The position numbers were made by a program, and so were the translations under genes. 64,000 nucleotides of DNA, taken from assembly GCA_963920635.1 (NCBI GenBank), contig OY987300.1, positions 58,425,415 to 58,489,414 of the forward strand. Reading direction: 5' to 3'. Below the pieces are notes generated by a model that was not told the origin of the DNA, did no database searches, and was given only the letters and a program-made list of their open reading frames with translations. Source of the DNA: Pseudeuparius sepicola (Eukaryota; Arthropoda; Insecta; Coleoptera; Anthribidae). Below, one piece after another: positions 8,640 through 19,875 of this stretch (within the stretch, counting starts at the first letter, position 1; every line of letters starts with the position of its first letter).

Positions 8640-10770
8640 TTTGTTTACCCCATTTACGAAAATGATAACAAAATTGGATCAGACAAGATGTTTTTTCGAA
8701 GTATAGTTTTTAAACACAGGGTGCCACCACCGGTTTTACGATATAGGTTTCAAAATGCGACGCAAGTACATAAAAAAAATACCCTAGAGATAAGAAAACA
8801 AAATACAACTCACAGAAAGATTCTTGATGATGTATAAAAAAAAATCAGGTTACATCTAATGCCCCAGACAGTAAAATAAACATCCCCGAGCTATCAGATA
8901 TAACCAAACATCATTTTTCTAACGGCACAGTCATTTTCACGGGAAAAACAACCAGTAACCGTTCAAATTCCATAGATAGGTACTGCCGTAATCCAAAATT
9001 TCACTGAACTACGCGTATCTATTATACTGAAGTAGGTACTGATACACTTCCATCTTTCCAAAGAAAAACAAACACGAAACTCAGACTTTTCATATATTTA
9101 TTACAACGCCTCGATAGAGTCTTTATTTGTGGCCACGACCGAGAATCTACTGAAGCAAGTGCGACGCGTAGGACGTGAAAAGTGCCGAGTTGGTTTTATT
9201 AAACAATGAAACTTATACCTACGTATATATAAAATAAATGAGAAATATGCCAGAGATGTGAAACCTAATTGTGTTGCAAGTTTGAGGGTCCAAAAAAAAT
9301 ATTGGCTTTAATTTTTTAAGGTGAGAAACACATCTAACAGCCAGTTTGGAAATATACAAGGCAAAAAAAGTAGTGATGTGGCTGTCCCATTTTATGTTTT
9401 ATACAGGTTGGGTTATTTTAGAATAGTTGTTCAATAGACCGAGACAACATCATAAACGCTTCCCGTTAGAACAGAATGTGATGAAAAGAAAAATTCCATC
9501 TGGGTCAAGCTACTACATAACCAAAATAAAAAATACTGAACGTTATAAAATTTAAAAAATCATATTTTCTACGGATTTTTATCCTCTGAAAATTGTTCTT
9601 GTGTAAAATTCAGTTTCTCTGGGTCAAGCTAGGTGGTAACTATATAACCAAAATAAAAAATACTGAACGTTATAAAATTTAAAAAATCATATTTTCAAGG
9701 GATTTTTGTCCTCTGAAAATTGGTTTTGTATAAATTGAGTTTCAATAAGTTACTAATTGAGATAATAGGAAAAAAATCTTAAGAATCTCTTATAGAATTC
9801 TGAGACAACGACCCTGAGAGTAAATATCATACAAAAATCTTTGTGCGTTGACTTTCAACTCAATTTAATAATTAGGTTTAATAATGACAATTTTCTCGAT
9901 TATCTAGAATCAAAAATATTGCGAGTGGCAATTTTCTAGATATCATGTGAAGCCTTATTATTGCGTCGTAAGTTAGAGGATCCAAAAATATTGGCTTAAA
10001 TTGTTTAGTAAATGCGATTAAAATATGTTTAGTTTATCAACAGTTAATTGTAACAGCTTATAATCTTAGAAGCTAAACTCTTTAAAAAATTTTTTAGACA
10101 AAAAGTTGTAGTTTAATAATGGTCAGTTGGATTCCTTTTGAATCATGTTTGCATATTACCTACAAGGAGTTACAACCTCAAAACATAGAAATCGCTCATT
10201 TTAAACCGATTTAATAAAAATTTCACCAAAACAATACTTTCACTCATATGATACACTTCTGATTAATAAAAAAGGCACCATAGGTAGTAATAATAAGATA
10301 TTCAACGGAATTTTTATCGACTGTTTGCCCATTTTGCTAGCTTTTGGGGGTATTCCTTGATATTTTAGACTGATAAAAATGAATAATAAAAATTAAAAAT
10401 AAAAATTTCACCAAAACAATACTTTCACTCATATAGTACACTTCTGATTAATAAAAAAGGCACCATAGGTAGTAGTAATAAGTTATTCAACGGAATTTTT
10501 ATCGACTGTTTGCCCATTTTGCTAGCTTTTGGGGGTATTCCTTGATATTTTAGACGGATAAAAATGAATAACTAAAATACAAAACGCACTGTTGACTTTA
10601 CTTACGTGAATAGTAAGCCTATAATACGTATCGAAAACAGAGAAATATTCAGGTCAAGAAAAAAATGGCCTAATTTACAATAAAAAATATAGCAGACAAC
10701 ATAGCGATGACACCGATTGACCCGTTTTGCTGGTAAAAAGTAAACAAAGGTACCTATTGCGATTCTAATC
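8640..10770. other. Left arm interior, no gene; two tandem duplications
   Basis: No coding frame recognised. A ~119-bp unit is duplicated at 9502-9740 (both start GGGTCAAGCTA and contain AATACTGAACGTTATAAAA). A 185-bp unit is duplicated at 10217-10586 (both contain TCACCAAAACAATACTTTC and GCTAGCTTTTGGGGG). Both are mirrored in the right arm (about 17460-17700 and 16630-17000), so they predate formation or homogenisation of the arms. Confidence 0.75.
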
Positions 10771-11072
10771 AGGCATTTCCAACGGAGATGCCTTCAATAC
10801 GCCCACGTGGGAGAGCCGCCGGTGTTTCGTCACATGCAAATCGCCGCTCGAGATGGAAGCATCTCGGCCTTTCGACGCATTGCGCGCCACTTCGTTTGTT
10901 GAAATCTGGCCGCCGCGCCGCCGTCAACTTGCCCGGAGATGCCTCGCTACGTGGTGCGTCGCATACTCGCCGTCGCGTGGTGTATGGGCGCCAGCTTTTG
11001 GCCAATTTCAAGGGAATCGTTTTTCATATTTTCGACGGATTTTCGTCCTTTTTGCAGACGTTACACTGCTAA
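10770..11072. other. GC-rich, CpG-rich island in the arm (mirror 16133-16440)
   Basis: About 300 bp clearly GC-richer than its surroundings, full of CpG, with short hairpins (GAGATGGAAGCATCTC; CCCACGTGGG). ORFs are open on both strands (94 and 80 codons), which is expected of any GC-rich patch; no motif supports either. It may be a captured host fragment, a promoter-like island or a structured RNA. Confidence 0.5.
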
Positions 11073-11780
11073 ATTGATCCGTTTTGCTGGCAAAAAATAT
11101 TTCTATCGCCATGACTGAGTCACGACGCTTGGCCTTATGCGATAAACAATGTGTGTGGGTAGAGACATTCGCGGGAAAAGGTGTAACATAATATGCATGC
11201 TTTCTTCATGCAATGAATTGTAAATAAAATTCATACATCGAACTGTGACTGGTGACTGGATAAAAATGCCGTAATAAGAATCGACTGTTTTCATGAATAA
11301 CCTCATTGAATTTTATGCAGTTTTAGAAAGTTAATGTGGGTTGGAAAATTTGTATTATATGCTGGATGCAGAGAAAAAGTGGAAATTTCATATAAGTTGA
11401 GCTGTTTATGAATGAATAAAAGTTGAGAGAACAATACCTACTTATACAAACACAACAGAACGAGACAGTCTTAAAGAAAATGGGCAATTCACTCTTTGTG
11501 TATAGGACTCGAACAGCGACTTATTATTTTAATCGGTACTGTTGTAAGAAATTCAGAAATGGAATTTTGGTTTATTTAATAAAAATATATACTTACACAT
11601 TTTATCTTTATCTTTTTATGGTGCACTTTAACATATTTTCAGTTTGTAACATGTTTCTGAGGAGAACAAAATCAGGAAATACTTGTCTCTAGGATTATAT
11701 TATTATTACATTTTAGTTTCAACATGTTTTTGCACTTATAAGGGAGGATAGAAAAAAACCAAAAATATACATAAAACATA

Positions 11781-11786
11781 TTTATT
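11781..11786 (-). terminator. Poly(A) signal of the central coiled-coil gene
   Basis: AATAAA on the minus strand (TTTATT on the + strand), about 145 bp after the stop at 11930. Confidence 0.4.
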
Positions 11787-11929
11787 GTGTATAAAAATAT
11801 AAAAGAAAATATACTTAAAAGCTAAGAATACGTATTAAATTTAAAACTAAAAGAAGGATAGGTATCTATAAACAACGTTGGAAAATAAAGACTCAAAAAT
11901 TTTTTAAAAATATTTAATGTGAGAAAAAA

Positions 11930-12672
11930 CTACTTTTTTACCACATTAAATCTTTTTAAAATACCAGCAGACAGCCGTTTATCCCTCTCCATTTTCTCAA
12001 TTTTGGCTATAGATACCTGCTCCCTTTTTCTCAGTCGTTCTTTCTCTCTCCTAATAGTCGCCAGTCGATGTTGCTCCTCTCTCAAGGATTTTAGATTTTC
12101 GGCGTCCTTTTGTTTCAGCCCTTTTGAGACCTGTAATATATAGGAACCGAGTGAAGTACTCCCAGGACTAGTCAGCTCCTCGAATTCATCCTCGCTGTCC
12201 ATCTGCTGACTAACACTAATGTGCACGTCACTAAAGGAGTCCTCGCTGTCCATGCCCAACTGACGCATGTCTTTACCACCATTTCCTTTCAATTGTGGGT
12301 TATTCGTGTTTTCCACACCACACTGCTCGACGTCCTCTTGCCGATGAACCGGTGAAATAATGGAATTCGGACAGAATGCCATTATCTCGTCGTAACAAGG
12401 CACTTGGGAGGGCGACACGAAGGACGCACTATTCAAATCGGGCATGTTGTATGACTGTGCAGAGTCGATGGTTGGCTGAAAAGAAAAAAAATAATAAGTT
12501 TAATTTAGAAAAAAAGTATTTTTCAAAAATAAAGTTTAAAAAATAATTTTGTATGAAAAAAATTGTTGAAGATTACCAGAAAACCAAGATTTATACTTAC
12601 AGGCATTATTAGCATATTGCTAAGGATAGTAGGTTTCTTTGTCGAGAGAGACAACTTCTTAGGGTGCTGCAT
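11930..12672 (-). CDS. Two-exon gene: 205-aa acidic/coiled-coil protein, unknown
   Basis: Exon 1 is 12672-12601 (24 codons from ATG, starting MQHPKKLSLSTKK). The intron 12600-12476 has a GTAAGT donor and a TTTTCAG acceptor, phase 0. Exon 2 is 12475-11930. The middle is acidic and Ser-rich (MDSEDSF, MDSEDEFEEL, a duplicated DSED motif). The C-terminus is a basic heptad-like helix (LREEQHRLATIRREKERLRK...) ending AGILKRFNVVKK. This acid-middle/basic-coil layout suggests a DNA- or chromatin-associated factor (inference); no named family recognised. A minus TATA (CTTATAAGTTTC, about 12731-12742) lies some 60 bp upstream of the ATG. The clean intron and preserved frame argue for a functional gene. 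Confidence 0.75.
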
Positions 12673-12730
12673 TGTAAGTATCCAAAATACACAAAAAACA
12701 CACCACTGGAACTACTATTGTGAATCAAGA

Positions 12731-12742
12731 AACTTATAAGAG
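12731..12742 (-). promoter_or_regulatory. TATA box of the two-exon gene
   Basis: TTATAAG on the minus strand, placing transcription start about 30 bases upstream of the ATG at 12672. Confidence 0.5.
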
Positions 12743-12779
12743 AGGAGGCTGTGAACTGACTAATGGCCATTCAACAAAC

Positions 12780-14400
12780 CTCTTTAAAGGGAAAAAATTC
12801 GATGTCAGTCAAAAAATATAGTAGGAGAAAAACGATTTGCCCACTCTAGAATTTTTAAAAAACTTGTTTATTGATCTGAGCGAGACTGTGTGGCGTTATG
12901 CGTGGTCATTAAATTTAATATGTGGTAAACAAGAGGCCACGGGGATGAACGATATAATGCAATGTAATCCAAAAAAAATTAGCTAGACTGTATGGCGTTA
13001 TACACGTTCTTTAGGGCCGGACTGGGCTGATGGACTAGGGGGAATTAGATTGTTAATACATCGCAGAGTCTTTGCGAAATTGAATGTGATAATGTTTAAA
13101 GAAACAAATCGCGCATGGGTTGTCCAATCATATCGTTGCACAGTTAATTAAAAATGTAGACGCAAAAACATATCTCCCAAAAAAAAAAGTTCAACCTACT
13201 TTCCGCTTAAAAATCGAACAACAGAGGTATCTCCCATCGCTCACAAAACCAATTCCAGAAAGGACAAGAACGCCAAGGCCGGGCGCACTCAAATTTCGTA
13301 TCGGTGTTTTCTTTTAGTCGAAAAATATTTCCAAGGTAAAAGCTGAACTTTTGGGGTGTATGTTGAAAATTTACATTTTGGGGTACGAATGAGGTTGATC
13401 GCGGCGTCTCGGCTAGAAGGTCAAAATGGGTCAAAATGGGCCTAAGGTTTTGAAATTTTTTTTTTACACCTACCTAATTCTTCATCTTGAACAAGTTTCA
13501 TTAACAACATTTTAACGTGTAAGCTACAGAAAAGGCACTCTTCTAAAATAGTATAATATTTTTAATTAAAAGATACCTCTGTAAGGATATTAGGCAGACT
13601 TTTAGGCTATGTGTTCTCTAGAAAAATTGTTAGAGTGCTTGCTTTAGGTAGCGAAAATCGCAGGGGTAGAAAGTCACGGTGGAGTCATTGATAAACGGTT
13701 CCACTTATCGAAATTTGGAAGGAAGTCACTGTGGTAATCATCGTTAAAATCTTCTATTACCTACGCTGCTATAATTAAATATTTATCTACGGCTTGGTTC
13801 TGTTTCTTTTCCAATGCCTAAATAGTACATTTTATAATATTAATTTTGTTTCCTCTCCAATATATTGTACGGTGTTTGTATCACATATATCTGTGAAAAA
13901 CAACGTTTCAGATATTTCTCAGTTTTTAAGAGCGGTGTTTGGTCAGAAACGATCTAGTGGATGATGGGGTAGTAAAAAGGCCGCCGTTTTTCCAGAGCCT
14001 GTTTTGAATACACCCCACCAAGTCTTGACTTGTCATTATGATAGGTATTGCATACTTTTGTATAGGAGTCAGCTTTTGTTAACCCAACTTCTTTCTGTTA
14101 TCTTCTTCCACCATTTTAATCTCAATTCATCTACCCGACGCCACAATATGTTACTAATCGTGAATAAATAGCACATTTCATAGTGAAGTTTATAAACCAG
14201 TGGGATTTGGCAATTTTGTTTAAATATAATGAAAAATAGCTCGTTTTGGTCTTGATTATTGTTAGACAAATTATCGCAAACTTCACTTTTCAGAAGAATG
14301 ATTTTATTGTGATGTAATGATTGTACAAAGACGCCAGCGCAAACACGATCACGATAATTAACTGCTAACCTTAAACAAAACAGCTGACGATTTTATGCGA
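12780..14400. other. Central unique region, no gene recognised
   Basis: Contains two related segments (GACTGTGTGGCGTTATGC near 12890 and GACTGTATGGCGTTATAC near 12987), a duplicated GGTCAAAATGG near 13419-13440, and a relic (about 13480-13560) similar to the inner half of the fold-back elements at 33.1 and 61.3 kb. Short ORFs here have no recognisable motifs. Confidence 0.5.
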
Positions 14401-14409
14401 TTTTTATTA

Positions 14410-14610
14410 TGACTTAGCTTGTTGTTCCCCTGTTCCGCGCTGACTTAGCCTATTCTTCCCGTGTATGGGTATTTTAAAGTAATACGTATATTGTGACCTA
14501 GCCTGTTTTTCCCCTGACTATTACGTTGGTTTGAAAGAGCACACAATTTACCACAAGATGGCACTGTAATCCCAATTTCAACAAAAAATGACTTGGCCTG
14601 TTTTTCCCGT
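14410..14610 (+). repeat. Four copies of a TGAC-TAGCCTG-TTTTTCCC motif
   Basis: Degenerate 20-24-bp motif at 14410, 14441, 14493 and 14589: TGACYTRGCYTG, then T-rich, then CCCSTG. Spacing is irregular (31, 52, 96 bp), so it is not a simple tandem repeat. Repeated protein-binding sites are one explanation. Confidence 0.65.
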
Positions 14611-14639
14611 GTACCCTTCATATGGTTTTGTTTCTCTCA

Positions 14640-15376
14640 AGATTGGGTTTCAACCCCAGTGGCGAAAGAAGTAAGGCCCCAACTTGCATTATCTAGTTTT
14701 TACTCTAATCTTTTCTAGTCTATATTGTTTAGGATTTGTATGAAAAAATGAATTTTGTATCATCAAGTTTGCGACTCTCCCTGCAGCTCGAAACGGTTGT
14801 TTGTGATTCCATACTTTCATAATATAAGCTTATAAGGTAATATCCCATATTTTTAAATTACACTATTCTTTGTATCTCTCTAATATGTTTGATCAAACAT
14901 GGATTAGACCTCCTGCGCCCTGCATTCTACCTCAAAGGTGGTGGGAAAATGAATGCATATAGTTTTGTTACAATTTAAAAATATATATAAAAGAACAATT
15001 CAACCTATTTATAACTAATATCCATATGAAACTGTACGTCTAATTTGCGATTAAAAATTTTTGTTGAAGGTGTGAAACATTTTCGATTTTTTTTTATTGC
15101 GTTCTGTATTCTACCTCGAAGTAGGAAACGAACGCATGATGATTGTCAGTTAAATGCGACGTGGTTCTTCAATTTCTCGGCCACGCTCGTCGGCCAAATT
15201 TTTTATCGAGACTTGCACAGCAAAACGCCGGGCGCCACGGAGCGCCGCTGCGTCTAGGGTTCCGATGCAAAATATCTCAGCCGCGCTCGTACCTGGATCG
15301 TGGGAGCACAGATGTTTGATGACACCCGGATTTCAGAGGCGTACATCAGGGTGTAGTCTAATTTCTTGCTGAATCA
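14640..15376. other. Stretch before the GNAT gene, GC-rich towards its end
   Basis: AT-rich to about 15150, then a CpG-rich patch (15155-15310) with CTCGTCGGCC and GCCGGGCGCC segments. Overlapping + ORFs (15045-15257, 15154-15372) show no motif. No gene called. Confidence 0.4.
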
Positions 15377-15895
15377 TCAATGTTGGAGGATTTCGGCAAT
15401 AATGGACCCGATTTTGAGGTGCTTTGTGAAAAAAAAAAGAAGAAAAATTGACACAAACATTTTATTAGGGGATCTATACATGGTGTTATAATTTATTTCT
15501 CCGTAATTAATACATGAACAGTTTTCAAAAAGTTTTTCTGAATTGGTATTAGAACAGAAAGACGTAAATTGATTAATTTTCTTAATATGATTCACTAGTC
15601 TTGACGCATATCCTCTTCGACGATATTCTTCATGGGTAAAAACAAAATTGAGATTTTTCGGGTTGGAGTGTTTGTTTAAAGGGTCGAAATCAATTTTTGA
15701 CATTAGGACAAATAAAACCGGTTTAGCATCAACGTATAATATATAGCACGATATTTTTTTATCTAGGCACCACTGATCGAACATACTTCTTGCAATACCA
15801 TCTCTCACGACTTCTTGTCTTATTTTGTTTACTGCTTGTCGATCAAAAAAAGAATCTGATCTCCATGTTGCACAGACGTTTGAATGAAAAATCAT
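15377..15895 (-). CDS. GNAT-type N-acetyltransferase-like protein, 172 aa
   Basis: Uninterrupted minus frame from ATG 15895. Residues about 1-75 form the N-terminal half (FDQWCLDKKISCYILYVDAK, PVLFVLM strands). Residues ~82-105 hold LNFVFTHEEYRRRGYASRL, the acetyl-CoA-binding motif A of GNATs (R/Q-x-x-G-x-A, here RRRGYA). Then comes NTNSEKLFENCSCINYGEI, resembling the C-terminal 'N...A..LYEKCGF' strand-helix. Length fits a single-domain GNAT. The hydrophobic tail (SIFLLFFF) is atypical. Substrate unknown. It is the only recognisable enzyme in the giant-TIR element and is cargo rather than a replication gene. Confidence 0.75.
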   Translation of the reverse strand: MIFHSNVCATWRSDSFFDRQAVNKIRQEVVRDGIARSMFDQWCLDKKISCYILYVDAKPVLFVLMSKIDFDPLNKHSNPKNLNFVFTHEEYRRRGYASRLVNHIKKINQFTSFCSNTNSEKLFENCSCINYGEINYNTMYRSPNKMFVSIFLLFFFTKHLKIGSIIAEILQH

Positions 15896-15902
15896 CGGTC
15901 AC

Positions 15903-15980
15903 ACACTTTTAAGACATTACCCCCACCACTTTTATATTTTTCCATACACTTTTTAAGACGTTACCCCCACCACTTTTATA
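15903..15980 (-). promoter_or_regulatory. Tandemly duplicated TATA promoter of the GNAT gene
   Basis: A ~43-bp unit occurs twice (15903-15936 and 15946-15980), each containing, on the minus strand, TATAAAAGTGGTGGGGGTAA. The nearer TATA (15936) is 41 bp from the ATG, leaving a leader of about 10 nt. Confidence 0.65.
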
Positions 15981-18900
15981 AATTTTAAACTAGCCGAAAC
16001 CTTGACCCATTTGAGATGTTAAGATATTTGGGGAAGCGTTTGGAAGTTGCGCCAGCAGCGAATTGCATAAGGTCAAGCGTCGTGACTCAGTCATGGCGAT
16101 AGAAATATTTTTTGCCAGCAAAACGGATCAATTTAGCAGTGTAACGTCTGCAAAAAGGACGAAAATCCGTCGAAAATATGAAAAACGATTCCCTTGAAAT
16201 TGGCCAAAAGCTGGCGCCCATACACCACGCGACGGCGAGTATGCGACGCACCACGTAGCGAGGCATCTCCGGGCAAGTTGACGGCGGCGCGGCGGCCAGA
16301 TTTCAACAAACGAAGTGGCGCGCAATGCGTCGAAAGGCCGAGATGCTTCCATCTCGAGCGGCGATTTGCATGTGACGAAACACCGGCGGCTCTCCCACGT
16401 GGGCGTATTGAAGGCATCTCCGTTGGAAATGCCTGATTAGAATCGCAATAGGTACCTTTGTTTACTTTTTACCAGCAAAACGGGTCAATCGGTGTCATCG
16501 CTATGTTGTCTGCTATATTTTTTATTGTAAATTAGGCCATTTTTTTCTTGACCTGAATATTTCTCTGTTTTCGATACGTATTATAGGCTTACTATTCACG
16601 TAAGTAAAGTCAACAGTGCGTTTTGTATTTTAGTTATTCATTTTTATCCGTCTAAAGTATCAAGGAATACCCCCAAAAGCTAGCAAAATGGGCAAACAGT
16701 CGATAAAAATTCCGTTGAATAACTTATTACTACTACCTATGGTGCCTTTTTTATTAATCAGAAGTGTACTATATGAGTGAAAGTATTGTTTTGGTGAAAT
16801 TTTTATTTTTAATTTTTATTATTCATTTTTATCAGTCTAAAATATCAAGGAATACCCCCAAAAGCTAGCAAAATGGGCAAACAGTCGATAAAAATTCCGT
16901 TGAATATCTTATTATTACTACCTATGGTGCCTTTTTTATTAATCAGAAGTGTATCATATGAGTGAAAGTATTGTTTTGGTGAAATTTTTATTAAATCGGT
17001 TTAAAATGAGCGATTTCTATGTTTTGAGGTTGTAACTCCTTGTAGGTAATATGCAAACATGATTCAAAAGGAATCCAACTGACCATTATTAAACTACAAC
17101 TTTTTGTCTAAAAAATTTTTTAAAGAGTTTAGCTTCTAAGATTATAAGCTGTTACAATTAACTGTTGATAAACTAAACATATTTTAATCGCATTTACTAA
17201 ACAATTTAAGCCAATATTTTTGGATCCTCTAACTTACGACGCAATAATAAGGCTTCACATGATATCTAGAAAATTGCCACTCGCAATATTTTTGATTCTA
17301 GATAATCGAGAAAATTGTCATTATTAAACCTAATTATTAAATTGAGTTGAAAGTCAACGCACAAAGATTTTTGTATGATATTTACTCTCAGGGTCGTTGT
17401 CTCAGAATTCTATAAGAGATTCTTAAGATTTTTTTCCTATTATCTCAATTAGTAACTTATTGAAACTCAATTTATACAAAACCAATTTTCAGAGGACAAA
17501 AATCCCTTGAAAATATGATTTTTTAAATTTTATAACGTTCAGTATTTTTTATTTTGGTTATATAGTTACCACCTAGCTTGACCCAGAGAAACTGAATTTT
17601 ACACAAGAACAATTTTCAGAGGATAAAAATCCGTAGAAAATATGATTTTTTAAATTTTATAACGTTCAGTATTTTTTATTTTGGTTATGTAGTAGCTTGA
17701 CCAAGATGGAATTTTTCTTTTCATCACATTCTGTTCTAACGGGAAGCGTTTATGATGTTGTCTCGGTCTATTGAACAACTATTCTAAAATAACCCAACCT
17801 GTATAAAACATAAAATGGGACAGCCACATCACTACTTTTTTTGCCTTGTATATTTCCAAACTGGCTGTTAGATGTGTTTCTCACCTTAAAAAATTAAAGC
17901 CAATATTTTTTTTGGACCCTCAAACTTGCAACACAATTAGGTTTCACATCTCTGGCATATTTCTCATTTATTTTATATATACGTAGGTATAAGTTTCATT
18001 GTTTAATAAAACCAACTCGGCACTTTTCACGTCCTACGCGTCGCACTTGCTTCAGTAGATTCTCGGTCGTGGCCACAAATAAAGACTCTATCGAGGCGTT
18101 GTAATAAATATATGAAAAGTCTGAGTTTCGTGTTTGTTTTTCTTTGGAAAGATGGAAGTGTATCAGTACCTACTTCAGTATAATAGATACGCGTAGTTCA
18201 GTGAAATTTTGGATTACGGCAGTACCTATCTATGGAATTTGAACGGTTACTGGTTGTTTTTCCCGTGAAAATGACTGTGCCGTTAGAAAAATGATGTTTG
18301 GTTATATCTGATAGCTCGGGGATGTTTATTTTACTGTCTGGGGCATTAGATGTAACCTGATTTCTTTTTATACATCATCAAGAATCTTTCGGTGAGTTGT
18401 ATTTTGTTTTCTTATCTCTAGGGTATTTTTTTTATGTACTTGCGTCGCATTTTGAAACCTATATCGTAAAACCGGTGGTGGCACCCTGTGTTTAAAAACT
18501 ATACTTCGAAAAAACATCTTGTCTGATCCAATTTTGTTATCATTTTCGTAAATGGGGTAAACAAATTAAACGTTAGCAATTATATTTGTATCAAAAAAAA
18601 TTTTGTCGAAAAAGAATTTGGCAAAAAAAAAAATTGTCAAAAAAAAATTCGACAAAAAAAAAATTTGGCAAAAAAAATGTCAAAAAAAATTTTACAAAAA
18701 AAAATTTTGACAAAAAAAATTTTGACAAAAAAAATTTTGACAAAAAAAAATTTGGCAAAAAAAAATTTTGACAAAAAAAATTTTGACAAAAAAAAAATTT
18801 GGCAAAAAAAAATTTGGCAAACAAAAATTTTGGCAAAAAAAATTGTCAAAAAAAAATTTGACAAAAAAAAATTTTGACGAAAAAAAAATTGACAAAAAAA

Positions 18901-19797
18901 ATTTTGGCAAAAAACTTTTACAAAAAATAACAAAAAATTTTCACCTGTCTGAATGACAGTCGGTCCTCCGCCTATTAAGATATAGCTTTTACTTCCTTTA
19001 TATAAGTTTTCGTTTCCAAGATATCAAGCGGTTTATAAATGGGACAGCTGGTATATTTACATTTTTTTCTTTCTTTTGCTCATGTAATCCTTGGGAATTT
19101 TTTTACGAAAGGTTTCCAAATATCTAGCTGTTTAAAAATGGGACAGCTGGTATATACTTACTTGCATCTTGGAGCACTCGAACTGATACGTGGAATCACG
19201 CACCCTTCTTATAGGCCATTATTTGTCGACTAAGGTTTTTTTTTGTCTGGTCAGCAGAGCCGCGTTTGCCTACCAAGGTTTTTTTCCTAACCTTATATAT
19301 TTTTTGAATCCACCGGTATAAAATATCGTCATTATTTCCTTCTGTGGGGAACTAAAAAATATTTACTTTCAAATAAGGTTGAGGAAACCGGTATTTAAAA
19401 AAGTAATAACCCCTAAAATTTTTCCAAACGAGATGAACTGAAACAGCTAGGGTGTATAAAATGGGACAGCCGCGCAATTACCTTTTTCGGTCTTGTGTAT
19501 ATTTTACTGGAATAAATAATTATTTCCAATTTTTTTTGGTACAACCTCTACATCGTATTTTTTTTACTGAAATTTTTTCATCATGTTTTTCCAAGTGAAA
19601 CTGACGTTATTTTTACCTTTACATATATTTTTACCGGTATACAAAACTTATTCGAAAATTCTACCTACATTTTCACGTCTTGGATTTTTTTTACAGATTT
19701 TGTTCAAACAAAATTTCCTATATTATCTGGGGCCTTCCGACTAACTATTATAATAACTGTTTTTATCAGTCACTCGAAAAAATTCTATCTGCACTTG

Positions 19798-19806
19798 TAT
19801 ATAAAA
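19798..19806 (+). promoter_or_regulatory. TATA box without a gene
   Basis: TATATAAAA, 42 bp upstream of the ATG of a 16-residue stub; see the right-arm-specific block. Confidence 0.45.
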
Positions 19807-19875
19807 CATTCGTCTGAGTCTTGTCTTGTACATTTCACCGTCAAAAAATGAAAATTTCCCAAAATGTTATCGGGA

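Larger units (their letters stand above)
6677..11140 (+). repeat. Left giant terminal inverted repeat
   Basis: Matches 16065-20673 in reverse complement, ending at CGACGCTTGGCCTTATGC. Contents from the end inward: GC-rich terminal regulatory block, TATA promoter and small ORF, left-specific block with a coupled ORF, T-rich minisatellite (about 8270-8620), tandem duplications (9502-9740; 10217-10586), and a GC-rich island (10780-11060). Confidence 0.9.

Noticed and set aside
10769..11077. Protein-coding gene in the GC-rich island (80, 94 and 74 codons) and its mirror at 16128-16436
   Set aside because: Open on both strands owing to high GC; no motif and no promoter fitting either frame.
15045..15372. 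Overlapping + strand ORFs upstream of the GNAT gene
   Set aside because: GC-rich patch with no motif; two frames open at once.
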